Shown: in pieces, positions 54,842 through 63,808 of the stretch
Layout of the letters: every line of letters starts with the position of its first letter
Numbering within the stretch: position 1 is the first letter of the stretch
Source of the DNA: Rhodothermia bacterium
GTDB taxonomy: Bacteria > Bacteroidota > Rhodothermia > Balneolales > Balneolaceae
DNA: 64,000 nucleotides
Assembly: GCA_030427885.1 (NCBI GenBank)
Contig: JAUICM010000010.1
Span: 40,725-104,724, forward strand
Direction: 5' to 3'
Position numbers and translations under genes: made by a program
The notes under the pieces: generated by a model
Database searches by the model: none
The model's input: only the letters and a program-made list of their open reading frames with translations
What the model was told of the DNA's origin: nothing

Positions 54842-56056
54842 ATGGATATTAATCCACTTGATACAGAACAGATTGGCTTAAAAACGCTTGAAAAGCATCT
54901 TATTAGAACCAAGAGTGAGGTCTCGTTACGTATCGGAATCCCAAAAGAGAACTCTATTGACGAAAAAAGGGTATCTCTTACTCCCGGTGGAGTTTCTGTT
55001 TTAAGAGCGAACGGCCATGAGATCTTTATCGAAAAAGGTGCCGGTGAGGATGCCAAGTTTACAGATCGTGACTATGCTGAAGCAGGTGCCACCATAGCTT
55101 TGGGTGCAGATGACGTTTTCAAAAAGTCTGAGCTGATCCTTAAAGTAGCTCCTCTTACTTCTGATGAATTTGACCTGCTTGAGCCTAATCAAGCCATCAT
55201 TTCTGCACTGCATTTTGGAAGCCAGACTAAAGAATATTTTGAAGAACTGTCCAGAAAATCTGTAACCGGGATCGGATATGAATTTATCCGGGGAGCTGAT
55301 AAAGAGTTCCCGATCGTTCGAATGATGCATGAGATCACAGGCTCCATTGCTGTACAGATAGCAGCTCACTATATGGAAAGCCGCAGTGGCGGACAGGGAA
55401 TAATGCTGGGAGGTATATCAGGCGTACCACCAGCAACAGTGGTTATACTGGGCGCAGGCATCACGGGCGAATATGCTGCCAGAACAGCACTTGGTTACGG
55501 AGCACAGGTTTTTGTAATGGATAATGACCTTACTGCCCTTCGAAGGCTCGAAAATGCGCTTGATCGAAGGATCATTACTGCAGTAGCAAATCAGCAATAT
55601 TTAAGTAATGCATTAAAGTTTGCTGATCTTATCATCGGAGCAGCGATGTCTGAAGGTGACCGTTCTCCATGTTGGGTGACCGAAGAGATGGTAGCCAGTA
55701 TGAAATCAGGCAGTGTGATCGTGGATACCGTTATTGATCAGGGCGGTTGCGTAGCAACAAGCAAAGCCACTACTCATTCTAATCCGATTTTCAAGGTTCA
55801 TGATGTGACTCACTATTGTGTACCTAATATCCCGGCAAATGTGGCAAGAACGGCCACTTATGCACTCAATAATGTTCTGGTCCCTTACGTTTTAGCTATC
55901 GGAGATGCCGGAGGCATAAAAGAATGTCTCTGGGATAACGTAGCTTTGCGGAATGGCACGTATTCCTATAAAAAACATATCACAAAAAAATCATTGAGTG
56001 AGATGTTTGGGATTCCTTACCGTGAAATAGAAATGTTGATCGCATCACAAATCTAA
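54842..56056 (+). CDS. ald: Alanine dehydrogenase (AlaDH/PNT family)
   Basis: 404 aa. NAD-dependent interconversion of alanine with pyruvate and ammonia. N-terminal AlaDH/PNT domain: SLRIGIPKENSIDEKRVSLTPGGVSVL; Rossmann domain with VVILGAGITGEYAARTALGYG; catalytic region GCVATSKATTHSNPIF and HYCVPNIPANVARTATYALNN. It has about 30 extra residues at the N-terminus. Transhydrogenase alpha subunit is the other family possibility but lacks the pntB partner here. Likely operon with the small membrane and ThuA genes downstream. Confidence 0.87.
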   Translation: MDINPLDTEQIGLKTLEKHLIRTKSEVSLRIGIPKENSIDEKRVSLTPGGVSVLRANGHEIFIEKGAGEDAKFTDRDYAEAGATIALGADDVFKKSELILKVAPLTSDEFDLLEPNQAIISALHFGSQTKEYFEELSRKSVTGIGYEFIRGADKEFPIVRMMHEITGSIAVQIAAHYMESRSGGQGIMLGGISGVPPATVVILGAGITGEYAARTALGYGAQVFVMDNDLTALRRLENALDRRIITAVANQQYLSNALKFADLIIGAAMSEGDRSPCWVTEEMVASMKSGSVIVDTVIDQGGCVATSKATTHSNPIFKVHDVTHYCVPNIPANVARTATYALNNVLVPYVLAIGDAGGIKECLWDNVALRNGTYSYKKHITKKSLSEMFGIPYREIEMLIASQI

Positions 56057-56064
56057 GCAATTTA

Positions 56065-56430
56065 ATGTCTGAGCTTTCCGATTCGAACTACATCAGGATC
56101 AATATCATTAATTGGGTGTTGAGCATCCCTGTCGTGGTACTTTTTTCATGGCCTTATTACTATGCTGCCAAATTGTTGGGGATGCAGGAAACCTTCCGAT
56201 ATCTGGGGGCACTTTTGTTTGCCTTACCATTTATGATCACCATAGTTCACGGACATGTAACTATGGCTTTAGGCAGTGTTCACCGTGACCATTATTATCA
56301 TTGGCTGAATGATCATCCTTATACGTACGGACTTTTCTTTTCTCAAACATTTGTCAAAACACGATTCCGGCTTGTTCTTCTCATTATCAGTCTTCTTTTT
56401 CTACCCGTTGGTTATTTATTAGGAATCTGA
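56065..56430 (+). CDS. Three-helix membrane protein, unknown
   Basis: 121 aa, three predicted transmembrane helices (about 13-35, 43-62, 100-118) with conserved-looking HGHVTMALGSVHRDHYYHWLNDHPY in the middle (several His). Looks like a small helical membrane module; no family recognised. Its stop overlaps the ATG of the ThuA gene by one base (TGATG at 56428-56432), so translation is coupled. Confidence 0.65.
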   Translation: MSELSDSNYIRINIINWVLSIPVVVLFSWPYYYAAKLLGMQETFRYLGALLFALPFMITIVHGHVTMALGSVHRDHYYHWLNDHPYTYGLFFSQTFVKTRFRLVLLIISLLFLPVGYLLGI

Positions 56431-57248
56431 TGGGAAGATACCTTCTCCTTATTCTTTTCTTTTTGATCAGTTCTTGTAAGAACAATGAGAAGCAATCCCC
56501 TTTAAAAGTGATCGCCTTCTATACCGGTGAAAATGACCTGGCTCATATTAGTTTTGTAAATGAGGCTCATGACTGGTTCAATGAAATGGGTGGTGAATAT
56601 AATTTTGAATATGACTCAACAAGAAACTGGTCGGATCTTAATCAGGATTTCCTTAACCAATACGACCTTGTCATATTTCTGGATACCCGTCCCGAAGATC
56701 CGGATCAGCGTAGATCCTTCGAAGACTATATGAATAATGGAGGCGCCTGGATCGGATTTCACTTCGCTGGCTTCTCACTTGATCAATCAGCATATGATGA
56801 TGACTGGGATTGGTATCACAATAAATTTCTTGGTTCCGGGGAATACCGAGGTAATACCTGGAGACCCACTTCAGCAAACCTGAAAATTGAAACGCATCAG
56901 CACCCGGTTACAAAAGATCTTCCTGATATCATCCAAACAGCTCCTAACGAGTGGTATAGCTGGCAAAGTGATCTCACTCAAAATCCTGATATTGAGATCA
57001 TTGCTTCCATCGACACTTCAAGTTTCCCTTTGGGAACCGGACCAAAGGAATGGGAGATTTGGCACAAAGGATATTACCCGGTTATTTGGGCCAACCGAAA
57101 CTATCGAATGGTGTACATAAATATGGGACACAACGATATGGACTATGAAGGCGGAACAAATGCGACTCTCTCATCTACTTTTAGTAGTCCGGAGCAAAAC
57201 CAGATGTTGATCAATGCTTTGCTTTGGCTTGGAAATCCGGAAAAATAA
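56430..57248 (+). CDS. ThuA-domain lipoprotein (trehalose utilisation-type)
   Basis: 272 aa with lipoprotein signal MGRYLLLILFFLISSC (Cys16). ThuA fold: KVIAFYTGENDLAHISFVNEA, FLDTRPEDPDQRRSFEDYMNNGGAWIGFHFAGF, ETHQHPVTKDLP, and the C-terminal VYINMGHND. ThuA-like proteins are linked to sugar metabolism or glycan degradation; the biochemical role is often unknown. Overlaps the upstream membrane-protein gene by one base. Confidence 0.85.
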   Translation: MGRYLLLILFFLISSCKNNEKQSPLKVIAFYTGENDLAHISFVNEAHDWFNEMGGEYNFEYDSTRNWSDLNQDFLNQYDLVIFLDTRPEDPDQRRSFEDYMNNGGAWIGFHFAGFSLDQSAYDDDWDWYHNKFLGSGEYRGNTWRPTSANLKIETHQHPVTKDLPDIIQTAPNEWYSWQSDLTQNPDIEIIASIDTSSFPLGTGPKEWEIWHKGYYPVIWANRNYRMVYINMGHNDMDYEGGTNATLSSTFSSPEQNQMLINALLWLGNPEK

Positions 57249-57321
57249 AAATACTTGTCCGTTTTTCGGTTGAGGCTTTTTTGAAATACCAGGTTCTTTG
57301 ATCAAACTTATTTTATTGATC

Positions 57322-58392
57322 ATGTTTATATCAGACCAAAAAGATTTCAACCGGTATTATAACGCACTTGTTGAGCGGGACCCTCAATTCCTTGGCTCCT
57401 TTTATGTTGGGGTGAAGACCACCGGAATATTCTGTGTATCCACTTGTCGGGCGAGAAAACCAAAGCCTGAAAATGTTGAGTTTTTTACCACTTCAAAAGA
57501 GCTCCTGCAACATGGTTATCGTCCCTGTAAGATCTGTAAACCAACGAAACAGGCATATGAACCACCGGAAGATGTACTCAAGGCGCTGGATTTACTCAAA
57601 GATGACTCGCTCACAAAAGTCCGGGATCAGGACCTTAGGGATGCAGGCCTGGTTCCTGAAACTATACGTAGATGGTTCAAAAAACACCATGGAATGACCT
57701 TCCAGGCATACCAGCGTATGATCCGTATTAATACCGCCTTCAGGGAATTGAAAAGTGGAAACAGTATAATTCATTCGGCTTTTGAATCAGGGTATGATTC
57801 GTTAAGCGGATTCGGATACACCTTTAAAAATCTGGTGGGTGCTTCGCCTGGTGAAAGCAAAGAAAAGAATGTAATCCTGATTTCCAGACTAACCACACCT
57901 CTCGGGCCCATGTTTGTCTGTGCCACTGAAACCGGGATCTGCCTGCTTGAATTCACAGACAGAAGGATGCTGGAAACCGAATTCGCCGATCTCCAGAAAA
58001 GATTGGACGCTGTTATCCTAGCAGGCGAAAATGAACATACTCGACAACTGAAAGAGGAACTAGACGAATATTTTAAAGGGAATCGAACGAAGTTTTATGT
58101 GCCCTTAGAAACACCCGGATCAGAATTCCAGAAGAAAGTATGGAATGCACTTAAGGAAATTCCTTCAGGTGAAACACGCTCTTACCAACAGCAAGCTGAT
58201 GAGATTGGAAATCCGAAAGCGGTTCGAGCCGTCGCCCGGGCTAATGGAATGAACAGAATCGCCATTGTTATTCCCTGCCATCGTGTGATTGGTAAAGACG
58301 GAAACCTCACCGGATATGCCGGTGGCCTCGAACGAAAACGCTGGTTATTGGAGCATGAGAGGAAAGACTCAAAAATACTCTCATGGGGTTGA
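57322..58392 (+). CDS. ada: Bifunctional DNA repair methyltransferase / AraC regulator Ada
   Basis: 356 aa from the ATG at 57322. With this start the zinc and methylphosphotriester cysteines fall at 38, 42, 69 and 72 (IFCVSTC, RPCKIC), the same positions as E. coli Ada, which supports the start. AraC-type HTH about 85-180 (TIRRWFKKHHGMTFQAYQRM, SIIHSAFESGYDSLSGF). C-terminal MGMT domain with catalytic IVIPCHRV (Cys319) and GYAGGLERKRWLLEHE. It demethylates O6-methylguanine and switches its own regulon on. The C-terminus (RKDSKILSWG) differs from the duplicate tail at 59007; see findings. Confidence 0.95.
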   Translation: MFISDQKDFNRYYNALVERDPQFLGSFYVGVKTTGIFCVSTCRARKPKPENVEFFTTSKELLQHGYRPCKICKPTKQAYEPPEDVLKALDLLKDDSLTKVRDQDLRDAGLVPETIRRWFKKHHGMTFQAYQRMIRINTAFRELKSGNSIIHSAFESGYDSLSGFGYTFKNLVGASPGESKEKNVILISRLTTPLGPMFVCATETGICLLEFTDRRMLETEFADLQKRLDAVILAGENEHTRQLKEELDEYFKGNRTKFYVPLETPGSEFQKKVWNALKEIPSGETRSYQQQADEIGNPKAVRAVARANGMNRIAIVIPCHRVIGKDGNLTGYAGGLERKRWLLEHERKDSKILSWG

Positions 58393-58459
58393 AAACCTTT
58401 AATTACTTTTGAACTCACAATTCAGAAATCCAGAGTGGAAATAAAAGTTAAGTATTTAC

Positions 58460-58888
58460 TTAGACTTCATTTCTATTAGGAATCAGGTTTTTCAATTCTT
58501 CCTTATAAGAAACACTTTTTTGATGATTTTCCTGCTCATAAATGTACTTTCGTACTTTAAATACATCCTTTTCACTAATTGAAAAGATCCCATATCCATC
58601 TTGCCAAGTAAACCGATCATCCAAAATCACATTACTATTGATCCAGTGAGATGATTCTCCTTTTATCAACTTCACTATTTCGGCAGGATTCTGAGTTGTC
58701 CTTAATCTAAACAAACAATGAACATGATCTTCAACACCGTTGATAATATCCAATTGGATATGGTTCTCTGCAGCATACTTATGTATGTGATTAAACAGCT
58801 TAAAACGAAATCCTTTCATTAAGATGCGTTTCCGGTCCTTGGTACTCCAGACAGCATGTAGCCAAATAATAGATAAGTGTTTTGCCAT
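58460..58888 (-). CDS. IS200-like / RAYT Y1 transposase
   Basis: 142 aa single-domain HUH transposase. Opening LSIIWLHAVWSTKDRKRIL; HUH motif GVEDHVHCLFRLR (the two His flank Val); catalytic Tyr in FKVRKYIYEQENHQKSVSYKEEL. These proteins act on single-stranded DNA; those linked to inverted REP palindromes are called RAYTs and mobilise or maintain REPs. Here the gene lies directly beside a REP pair (58897-59000). Intact frame, so possibly active. It is inserted between ada and a stray ada/ogt tail. Confidence 0.9.
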   Translation of the reverse strand: MAKHLSIIWLHAVWSTKDRKRILMKGFRFKLFNHIHKYAAENHIQLDIINGVEDHVHCLFRLRTTQNPAEIVKLIKGESSHWINSNVILDDRFTWQDGYGIFSISEKDVFKVRKYIYEQENHQKSVSYKEELKNLIPNRNEV

Positions 58889-58896
58889 AGTTTATC

Positions 58897-59000
58897 GCAG
58901 GGTTAAAACCCATGCTTGCTTATTTTCTACTCTATTGGAATCTATAAGCTTCAAATAGAATATTAGTAAGGACATAAGCAAGCATGGACTTCAGTCCTGC
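58897..59000. repeat. Inverted REP pair (REPIN-like)
   Basis: Two 27-nt copies of GCAGG-N8-CCATGCTTGCTTAT in opposite orientation, 58897-58923 and 58974-59000, each with its own hairpin (GGGTT/AACCC and GGACT/AGTCC). The 50 nt between is spacer. Located just upstream of the transposase. No further copy was seen in this window. Confidence 0.85.
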
Positions 59001-59006
59001 TATTTA

Positions 59007-59063
59007 GGCTATGCGGGAGGACTCGAACGAAAACGCTGGTTACTGGAACATGAAGAAAACTGA
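59007..59063 (+). pseudogene. 3-prime remnant of a second ada/ogt gene
   Basis: Encodes GYAGGLERKRWLLEHEEN and a stop, matching the last part of the ada MGMT domain (16 of 16 residues up to the HE). It differs at seven third or silent positions over 48 nt, so it is a diverged homologue rather than a recent copy. It lies at the far edge of the REP pair. No upstream frame remains. Confidence 0.8.
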
Positions 59064-59142
59064 GTTCTTAAAAAACCATAGTTTGACTTGCATTGATTAT
59101 GAATAATATTTTCTTTGGATGAAATAAATTTCATCCAAAGAA

Positions 59143-60165
59143 ATGAAAAAAATCACCTATCTAATTGGTGCAGGAGCAAGTGCAAATGCTCTTCCAGTGG
59201 TCAAAAAAATACCTGAACAAATTAGATTTCTTATCAAAATACTTAGGAACGATGAGTATCGATTATCCGATGAATATTTTAATAGGTTGTCTAGCAATAA
59301 TTTTAAAACACAATATCAATATCAAATACAATTAATAGATGATTTCAACTGGCTTATCGAACAATGCGAAAGCCATGCAAGTATTGATACTTTTGCTAAA
59401 AAACTAAGCATCAAAAATGACTCCCTCAACCTTTTAAAACTTAAAGTATTAACATCTGTTTTCTTTTCTTTTAAACAATCATACGGTAAGCCAGACCCAA
59501 GATATGATGCTTTTTTTGCTTCTATTTTAGATTCCATTCACAGTTTACCTGAGAATATTCGAATTTTAAGTTGGAATTATGACAGTCAATTTGAAATAGC
59601 TTTTTCTGAATTTTTAGATGATAAAGAAATATCTGCTAGCGAATCTTGGTTAGGAGTTAAATCAAAAAAAATTCATAGTGAATCAGAAAATGAATTCGGA
59701 ATATTTAAGTTGAATGGGACTGCAATATGTTTTGAGAAAGAAGACTATGGACAACAATTACTTCGACTAATTGAAGAACCTAAGTTTGAGTTAGGAAAAA
59801 AAACAATTGAAAAAATAGTTGAAAGCTACGCACTGGCAATTTCGGGCAGATTTAAGCCCGCACTCTCATTTTCTTGGGAACCAGATTTAACCGAAAAAAA
59901 ATATTCCGTCCTAGATGAGGCTATTAGAGCCACTCATGATACCGAAGTACTTGTGATAATCGGCTATTCTTTCCCATTTTTTAATAGGAAAGTTGACAAA
60001 CAACTCTTGAACAGCATGGGACATTTAAAACAAATTTATTTCCAATCCCCTGATGCCAACAAATTTTTGGACAGGATTAAAGGCATTTTTAAAAATTCCA
60101 ATTTTATTGAAATTGAGCCCCTGACTGAAGATCTGGATCAGTTTTTTCTTCCTTTTGAACTCTAA
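59143..60165 (+). CDS. SIR2-like domain protein
   Basis: 340 aa, strongly AT-rich compared with its neighbours. Glycine motif ITYLIGAGASANALP (Gly9-Ser13), Asn-Tyr-Asp at residues 145-147 (LSWNYDSQFE), and a K-L-N-G-T block at 189-193 followed later by VIIGYSFPFFN. This is the SIR2_2-like layout; SIR2 domains in defence proteins (Thoeris ThsA, DSR2) cleave NAD. The usual His of K-L-H-G is Asn191 here, which may alter activity. No partner gene is in the same operon; it overlaps the convergent acs by four bases. Biological role unknown. Confidence 0.75.
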   Translation: MKKITYLIGAGASANALPVVKKIPEQIRFLIKILRNDEYRLSDEYFNRLSSNNFKTQYQYQIQLIDDFNWLIEQCESHASIDTFAKKLSIKNDSLNLLKLKVLTSVFFSFKQSYGKPDPRYDAFFASILDSIHSLPENIRILSWNYDSQFEIAFSEFLDDKEISASESWLGVKSKKIHSESENEFGIFKLNGTAICFEKEDYGQQLLRLIEEPKFELGKKTIEKIVESYALAISGRFKPALSFSWEPDLTEKKYSVLDEAIRATHDTEVLVIIGYSFPFFNRKVDKQLLNSMGHLKQIYFQSPDANKFLDRIKGIFKNSNFIEIEPLTEDLDQFFLPFEL

Positions 60166-62060
60166 ATCGCCTTTCCGTTCTTAATTGCCTCAACAACACT
60201 TGGATCCAGTAATGTAGATGTATCACCAACATTTTCCAGGTCATTAGCCGCCACTTTTCTCAGGATTCGGCGCATGATCTTACCGGAACGTGTTTTGGGG
60301 AGTCCGGGAACGATCTGGATCTTATCGGGTTTGGCAATAGGTCCGATGATCTTGGTTACCAGATCCAGTAATTCTTTTTTAAACACATCGGTATCTTTGA
60401 TCTCTCCATCACAGATCATGAAAGCATACACTCCCTGTCCCTTGATATCATGAGGATAACCAACCACTGCTGTTTCAACAACGCGATTATGCTCATCCAG
60501 AGCATTTTCGATCTCTGCAGTTCCTAAACGGTGTCCTGAAACATTCAATACATCGTCCACACGACCCGTAATTCGATAGTATCCATCTTCATCACGTCTG
60601 CAGCCATCACCGGTGAAATAATAGCCTTTGTATGTTGAAAGGTAAGTCTGCTTATACCGTTCATGATCTCCATACACTGTTCTTGCTATAGATGGCCATG
60701 GATGTTTGATACAGAGATTTCCTTCTACTGCATTTCCTTCAATTTCTTTTCCATTCTCATCCATCAATACCGGAAATATTCCTGGCAGTGGCAGTGTTGC
60801 AAAACCCGGTTTCGTTGGGGTGATTCCCGCCAGTGGCGATATCATGATCCCTCCTGTTTCTGTTTGCCACCAGGTATCCACGAGCGCACATTTATTGTTT
60901 CCGATGTGAGTATGATACCAGTGCCATGCCTCCTCGTTGATCGGTTCTCCTACCGAACCAAGCACTTTCAATGAGCTCAGATCATATTTCTTTACAAAAT
61001 CCAGATCAAACGACATCAACGCACGAATTGCTGTTGGAGCTGTGTAGAAGTGAGTCACTTTATACTTCTCAACCACCTCCCAGAAACGACCTGCGTCCGG
61101 ATAGGTTGGGGTTCCTTCAAAAATGATCCCCGTTGTTCCGGTGAACAATGGACCATAAATAATATAACTGTGACCAGTGATCCAGCCTGCATCAGCGGTA
61201 CACCAATATACGTCATCGGCGCCAACCTGAAATACATTCCGGAATGAGTAACTGGTGTATACCATATACCCACCACAGGTATGAACAACTCCTTTAGGCT
61301 TACCAGTTGAACCTGAAGTATATAATATGAACAACGGATCTTCTGCATCCATCTCAACAGCTTCATGTTCTTTTGGAGCATTTCTGATCAGATTATGCCA
61401 CCATTCGTCCCGGCCTTCCACCCATTTGATATCCCTGTTTGTGCGTTGGCAAACAATCACACTCTTAACAGAAGGACTTGTTTTAAGCGCCTCATCAGAA
61501 ATATCCTTCAACGGAACATGCTTATCCCCTCTTCTCAAACCATCATTGGTGATCAACATCTTTGCATCACAATCATTGATCCTGTCGCTTAACGATTGCG
61601 CTGAAAATCCTGCAAATACTATAGAATGAACAGCTCCTATCCGGGCGCAGGCAAGAGCGGCAATTACCAGTTCAGGGGTCATTGCCATATAGATACAAAC
61701 CCGGTCGCCTTTCTTAATTCCTTTACTCTCCAACACATTACTGAATCGACATACATCTTCGTGTAACTGCTTAAAAGTGATGGTCCTGCGAAATGAATCC
61801 GGGTGATTTGGTTCGAATATAAATGCAGTCTTATTACCGATTGTGTTCAAATGCCGGTCCAGCGCATTCTCGGTGATATTCAGTTTACCTCCCTCAAACC
61901 ATTTAATATCTGCAGTTTCAAACCCACCGCTTTGAACTTTATCCCATCGTTTTCTCCAGTAAAAGGTACCCGCTTCATGTTCCCAAAAAGCTAACCGGTC
62001 TTTTTCACTATCTTTAAAGGTTTCCTGATACTCATTAAACGATTTAATATTCAGCCACAT
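60162..62060 (-). CDS. acs: Acetyl-CoA synthetase
   Basis: 632 aa AMP-forming ligase of acetate and CoA. ATP motif LYTSGSTGKPKGVVHTCGG, WWQTETGG, the hinge YYFTGDGCRRDEDGYYRITGRVDDVLNVSGH, and the regulatory Lys in LPKTRSGKIMRRILRK (acetylation target in other Acs). Full-length. Its stop overlaps the SIR2-like gene. Upstream 216 nt with no gene probably hold its promoter; no clear motif seen. Confidence 0.95.
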   Translation of the reverse strand: MWLNIKSFNEYQETFKDSEKDRLAFWEHEAGTFYWRKRWDKVQSGGFETADIKWFEGGKLNITENALDRHLNTIGNKTAFIFEPNHPDSFRRTITFKQLHEDVCRFSNVLESKGIKKGDRVCIYMAMTPELVIAALACARIGAVHSIVFAGFSAQSLSDRINDCDAKMLITNDGLRRGDKHVPLKDISDEALKTSPSVKSVIVCQRTNRDIKWVEGRDEWWHNLIRNAPKEHEAVEMDAEDPLFILYTSGSTGKPKGVVHTCGGYMVYTSYSFRNVFQVGADDVYWCTADAGWITGHSYIIYGPLFTGTTGIIFEGTPTYPDAGRFWEVVEKYKVTHFYTAPTAIRALMSFDLDFVKKYDLSSLKVLGSVGEPINEEAWHWYHTHIGNNKCALVDTWWQTETGGIMISPLAGITPTKPGFATLPLPGIFPVLMDENGKEIEGNAVEGNLCIKHPWPSIARTVYGDHERYKQTYLSTYKGYYFTGDGCRRDEDGYYRITGRVDDVLNVSGHRLGTAEIENALDEHNRVVETAVVGYPHDIKGQGVYAFMICDGEIKDTDVFKKELLDLVTKIIGPIAKPDKIQIVPGLPKTRSGKIMRRILRKVAANDLENVGDTSTLLDPSVVEAIKNGKAI

Positions 62061-62276
62061 TTTGCAAAATTGGTTAGGTTAGATAAAGGCTCTAATGTTG
62101 TGTTTTTTTGAGCGTAGAATCAAGTAAACAATCCCATCATCCTGTAAAAAAATTAACCCCGAAAAAAATGCACTTATACAATATTATAATTGGATTGCTA
62201 ATGGGAACTCCTTCCATAAAATGTGCTGTTAACCATCTTGCAGCTGTGTGCTTTGAAATGAAATAATTGTGATATC

Positions 62277-62897
62277 ATGAAAATTCCTGAAATCTGTTAC
62301 ACTCAGAAAAGATTAAATTTTGTACTCATAATTCTTATCACTTTATGTGTAAGCTCTGAAATGTTACACGCACAAATGAACGATTTTTCGGCTGATTACT
62401 ACTTCAAGCAATCACTTTCACTCCAAAAAAAGGGGATGCTTGTACTAGGTTCGTGGGCATTGATCAATATTGCTACCGGAACATTGGGGACTTTCAAACT
62501 CCAGGATGAGCGCAAATATTTCCACCAGATGAATGCCGCCTGGAATATTGTAAACCTTGGAATTGCAGCTTTTGGTTATTATGGTGCGTCTAATAGTGAC
62601 ATGAATATATCTACCGCTAACATGATGATGGAAGTGAGTAAGCTTAACAAGATCCTGCTTATTAATGCGGGGCTTGATCTGCTGTATATAAGCGCGGGGG
62701 TCTGGCTTTGGAAGAATGGTTTGAATAACACCAGCAATCGAAAGTCAGGTTATGGCAAGTCGTTGGTTATACAAGGTGGATTTCTTCTGATCTTTGATAC
62801 TGTGCTATATCTGTTAAATCGTCAATACTCTGAAGGGATGCTAAGTTTAAATGATAAGATAGCACTTCTGCCCAATGGCTTTCGCATCAGTTTTTGA
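62277..62897 (+). CDS. DUF6992-like membrane protein
   Basis: 206 aa with an N-terminal signal or anchor (about 12-32) and four membrane segments. Core KGMLVLGSWALINIATG, YFHQMNAAWNIVNLGIAAFGYY, LNKILLINAGLDLLYISAGVWL and GFLLIFDTVLYLLN fits the DUF6992 group from memory; the family is of unknown function. Its stop and that of the convergent sigma factor share TGATCA (62895-62900). Confidence 0.6.
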   Translation: MKIPEICYTQKRLNFVLIILITLCVSSEMLHAQMNDFSADYYFKQSLSLQKKGMLVLGSWALINIATGTLGTFKLQDERKYFHQMNAAWNIVNLGIAAFGYYGASNSDMNISTANMMMEVSKLNKILLINAGLDLLYISAGVWLWKNGLNNTSNRKSGYGKSLVIQGGFLLIFDTVLYLLNRQYSEGMLSLNDKIALLPNGFRISF

Positions 62898-63461
62898 TCA
62901 TTCGTTTGATTTACGCTTATAGCAATGGTGTAAGCGGCTCAGTATCCTGGATTTCCGTGTCCTTACATTCGCACTGGTCAATCCGAAATGTTCAGTAGCC
63001 TCCTCTGTAGTTGCATCCGGCTTATCTATAAAGTATTCAATGAACCGCTTCGATTTAGACTGAAGTTCTTCCAGACATTCTTCCAGTATTCTCTGGCGTT
63101 CATTATCCAGGAGGTTCTGTAATTGTTCTTCAGGCTCATAAAGTACATTCAGAGCATTTTCCTCATACTTAAATTTATGCTCTCTCTTTGCATACCTTAA
63201 GTACTCGTGCCTGCATGACTTAATCAGGTAGCTGAATATATATTTACTCTCTTTGATCTTATCTTTTCTGATCTGCTCGAATACATCCAGAAATGCCTGC
63301 TGGACACACTCCTCGGCTGCATACCTTTCTGCATTCATTACAACTACAAGATAGTCTTCCAGTCTAGGTAAGATCTCATTTATCAACTCTCCTGCTTTGG
63401 CGTCATCACCTTCCTGAAGAGCGTCTACTAACTCCGAATAATCAACTCTGGTTTTAGTCAA
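62898..63461 (-). CDS. RNA polymerase sigma-70 family factor (ECF-like)
   Basis: 187 aa. Region 2: ERYAAEECVQQAFLDVFEQIRKDKIKESKYIFSYLIKSCRHEYLRYAKRE (sigma2 with -10 recognition helix); region 4 is in EATEHFGLTSANVRTRKSRILSRLHHC (HTH). Start is TTG at 63461; no ATG lies upstream in the domain. No anti-sigma gene is adjacent. A 17-nt palindrome lies about 80 nt upstream. Directs a regulon not identifiable here. Confidence 0.85.
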   Translation of the reverse strand: MTKTRVDYSELVDALQEGDDAKAGELINEILPRLEDYLVVVMNAERYAAEECVQQAFLDVFEQIRKDKIKESKYIFSYLIKSCRHEYLRYAKREHKFKYEENALNVLYEPEEQLQNLLDNERQRILEECLEELQSKSKRFIEYFIDKPDATTEEATEHFGLTSANVRTRKSRILSRLHHCYKRKSNE

Positions 63462-63539
63462 AAGAAACGATCAATATTTATGTTAAGAACTACTCCGAAT
63501 GTACTTAAATAAAAGAGCAGGGTCGCGCTGAATATAAAA

Positions 63540-63556
63540 TTATGTACTGTACATAA
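63540..63556. promoter_or_regulatory. Palindrome, candidate operator
   Basis: TTATGTACTGTACATAA is a near-perfect 17-nt inverted repeat with 8-bp arms. It lies in the 347-nt intergenic region 63462-63808 between the sigma-factor start and the acidic peptide gene. The rest of that region is AT-rich with no other gene seen. Confidence 0.4.
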
Positions 63557-63808
63557 AAACTTATTTATGAGGCTATTATAGCAGGTTTACAAAATAAAAT
63601 TAATAAATCTTAATATTAATTTGCAGCATTCATTCTTTTTGGAGTAGGTTAAATATGTAACAAAAAAAGAGATAAAGACTCTTATTCTTAAGCTAAAAAA
63701 TACACTGAAAATTATAGTTAAGGATATATTTTTTCGTAACAAATTTAATAGAAAAAACTCTTTATCTGGACTACTAATATAACCTTTAATCTAACATATA
63801 TATATCTC

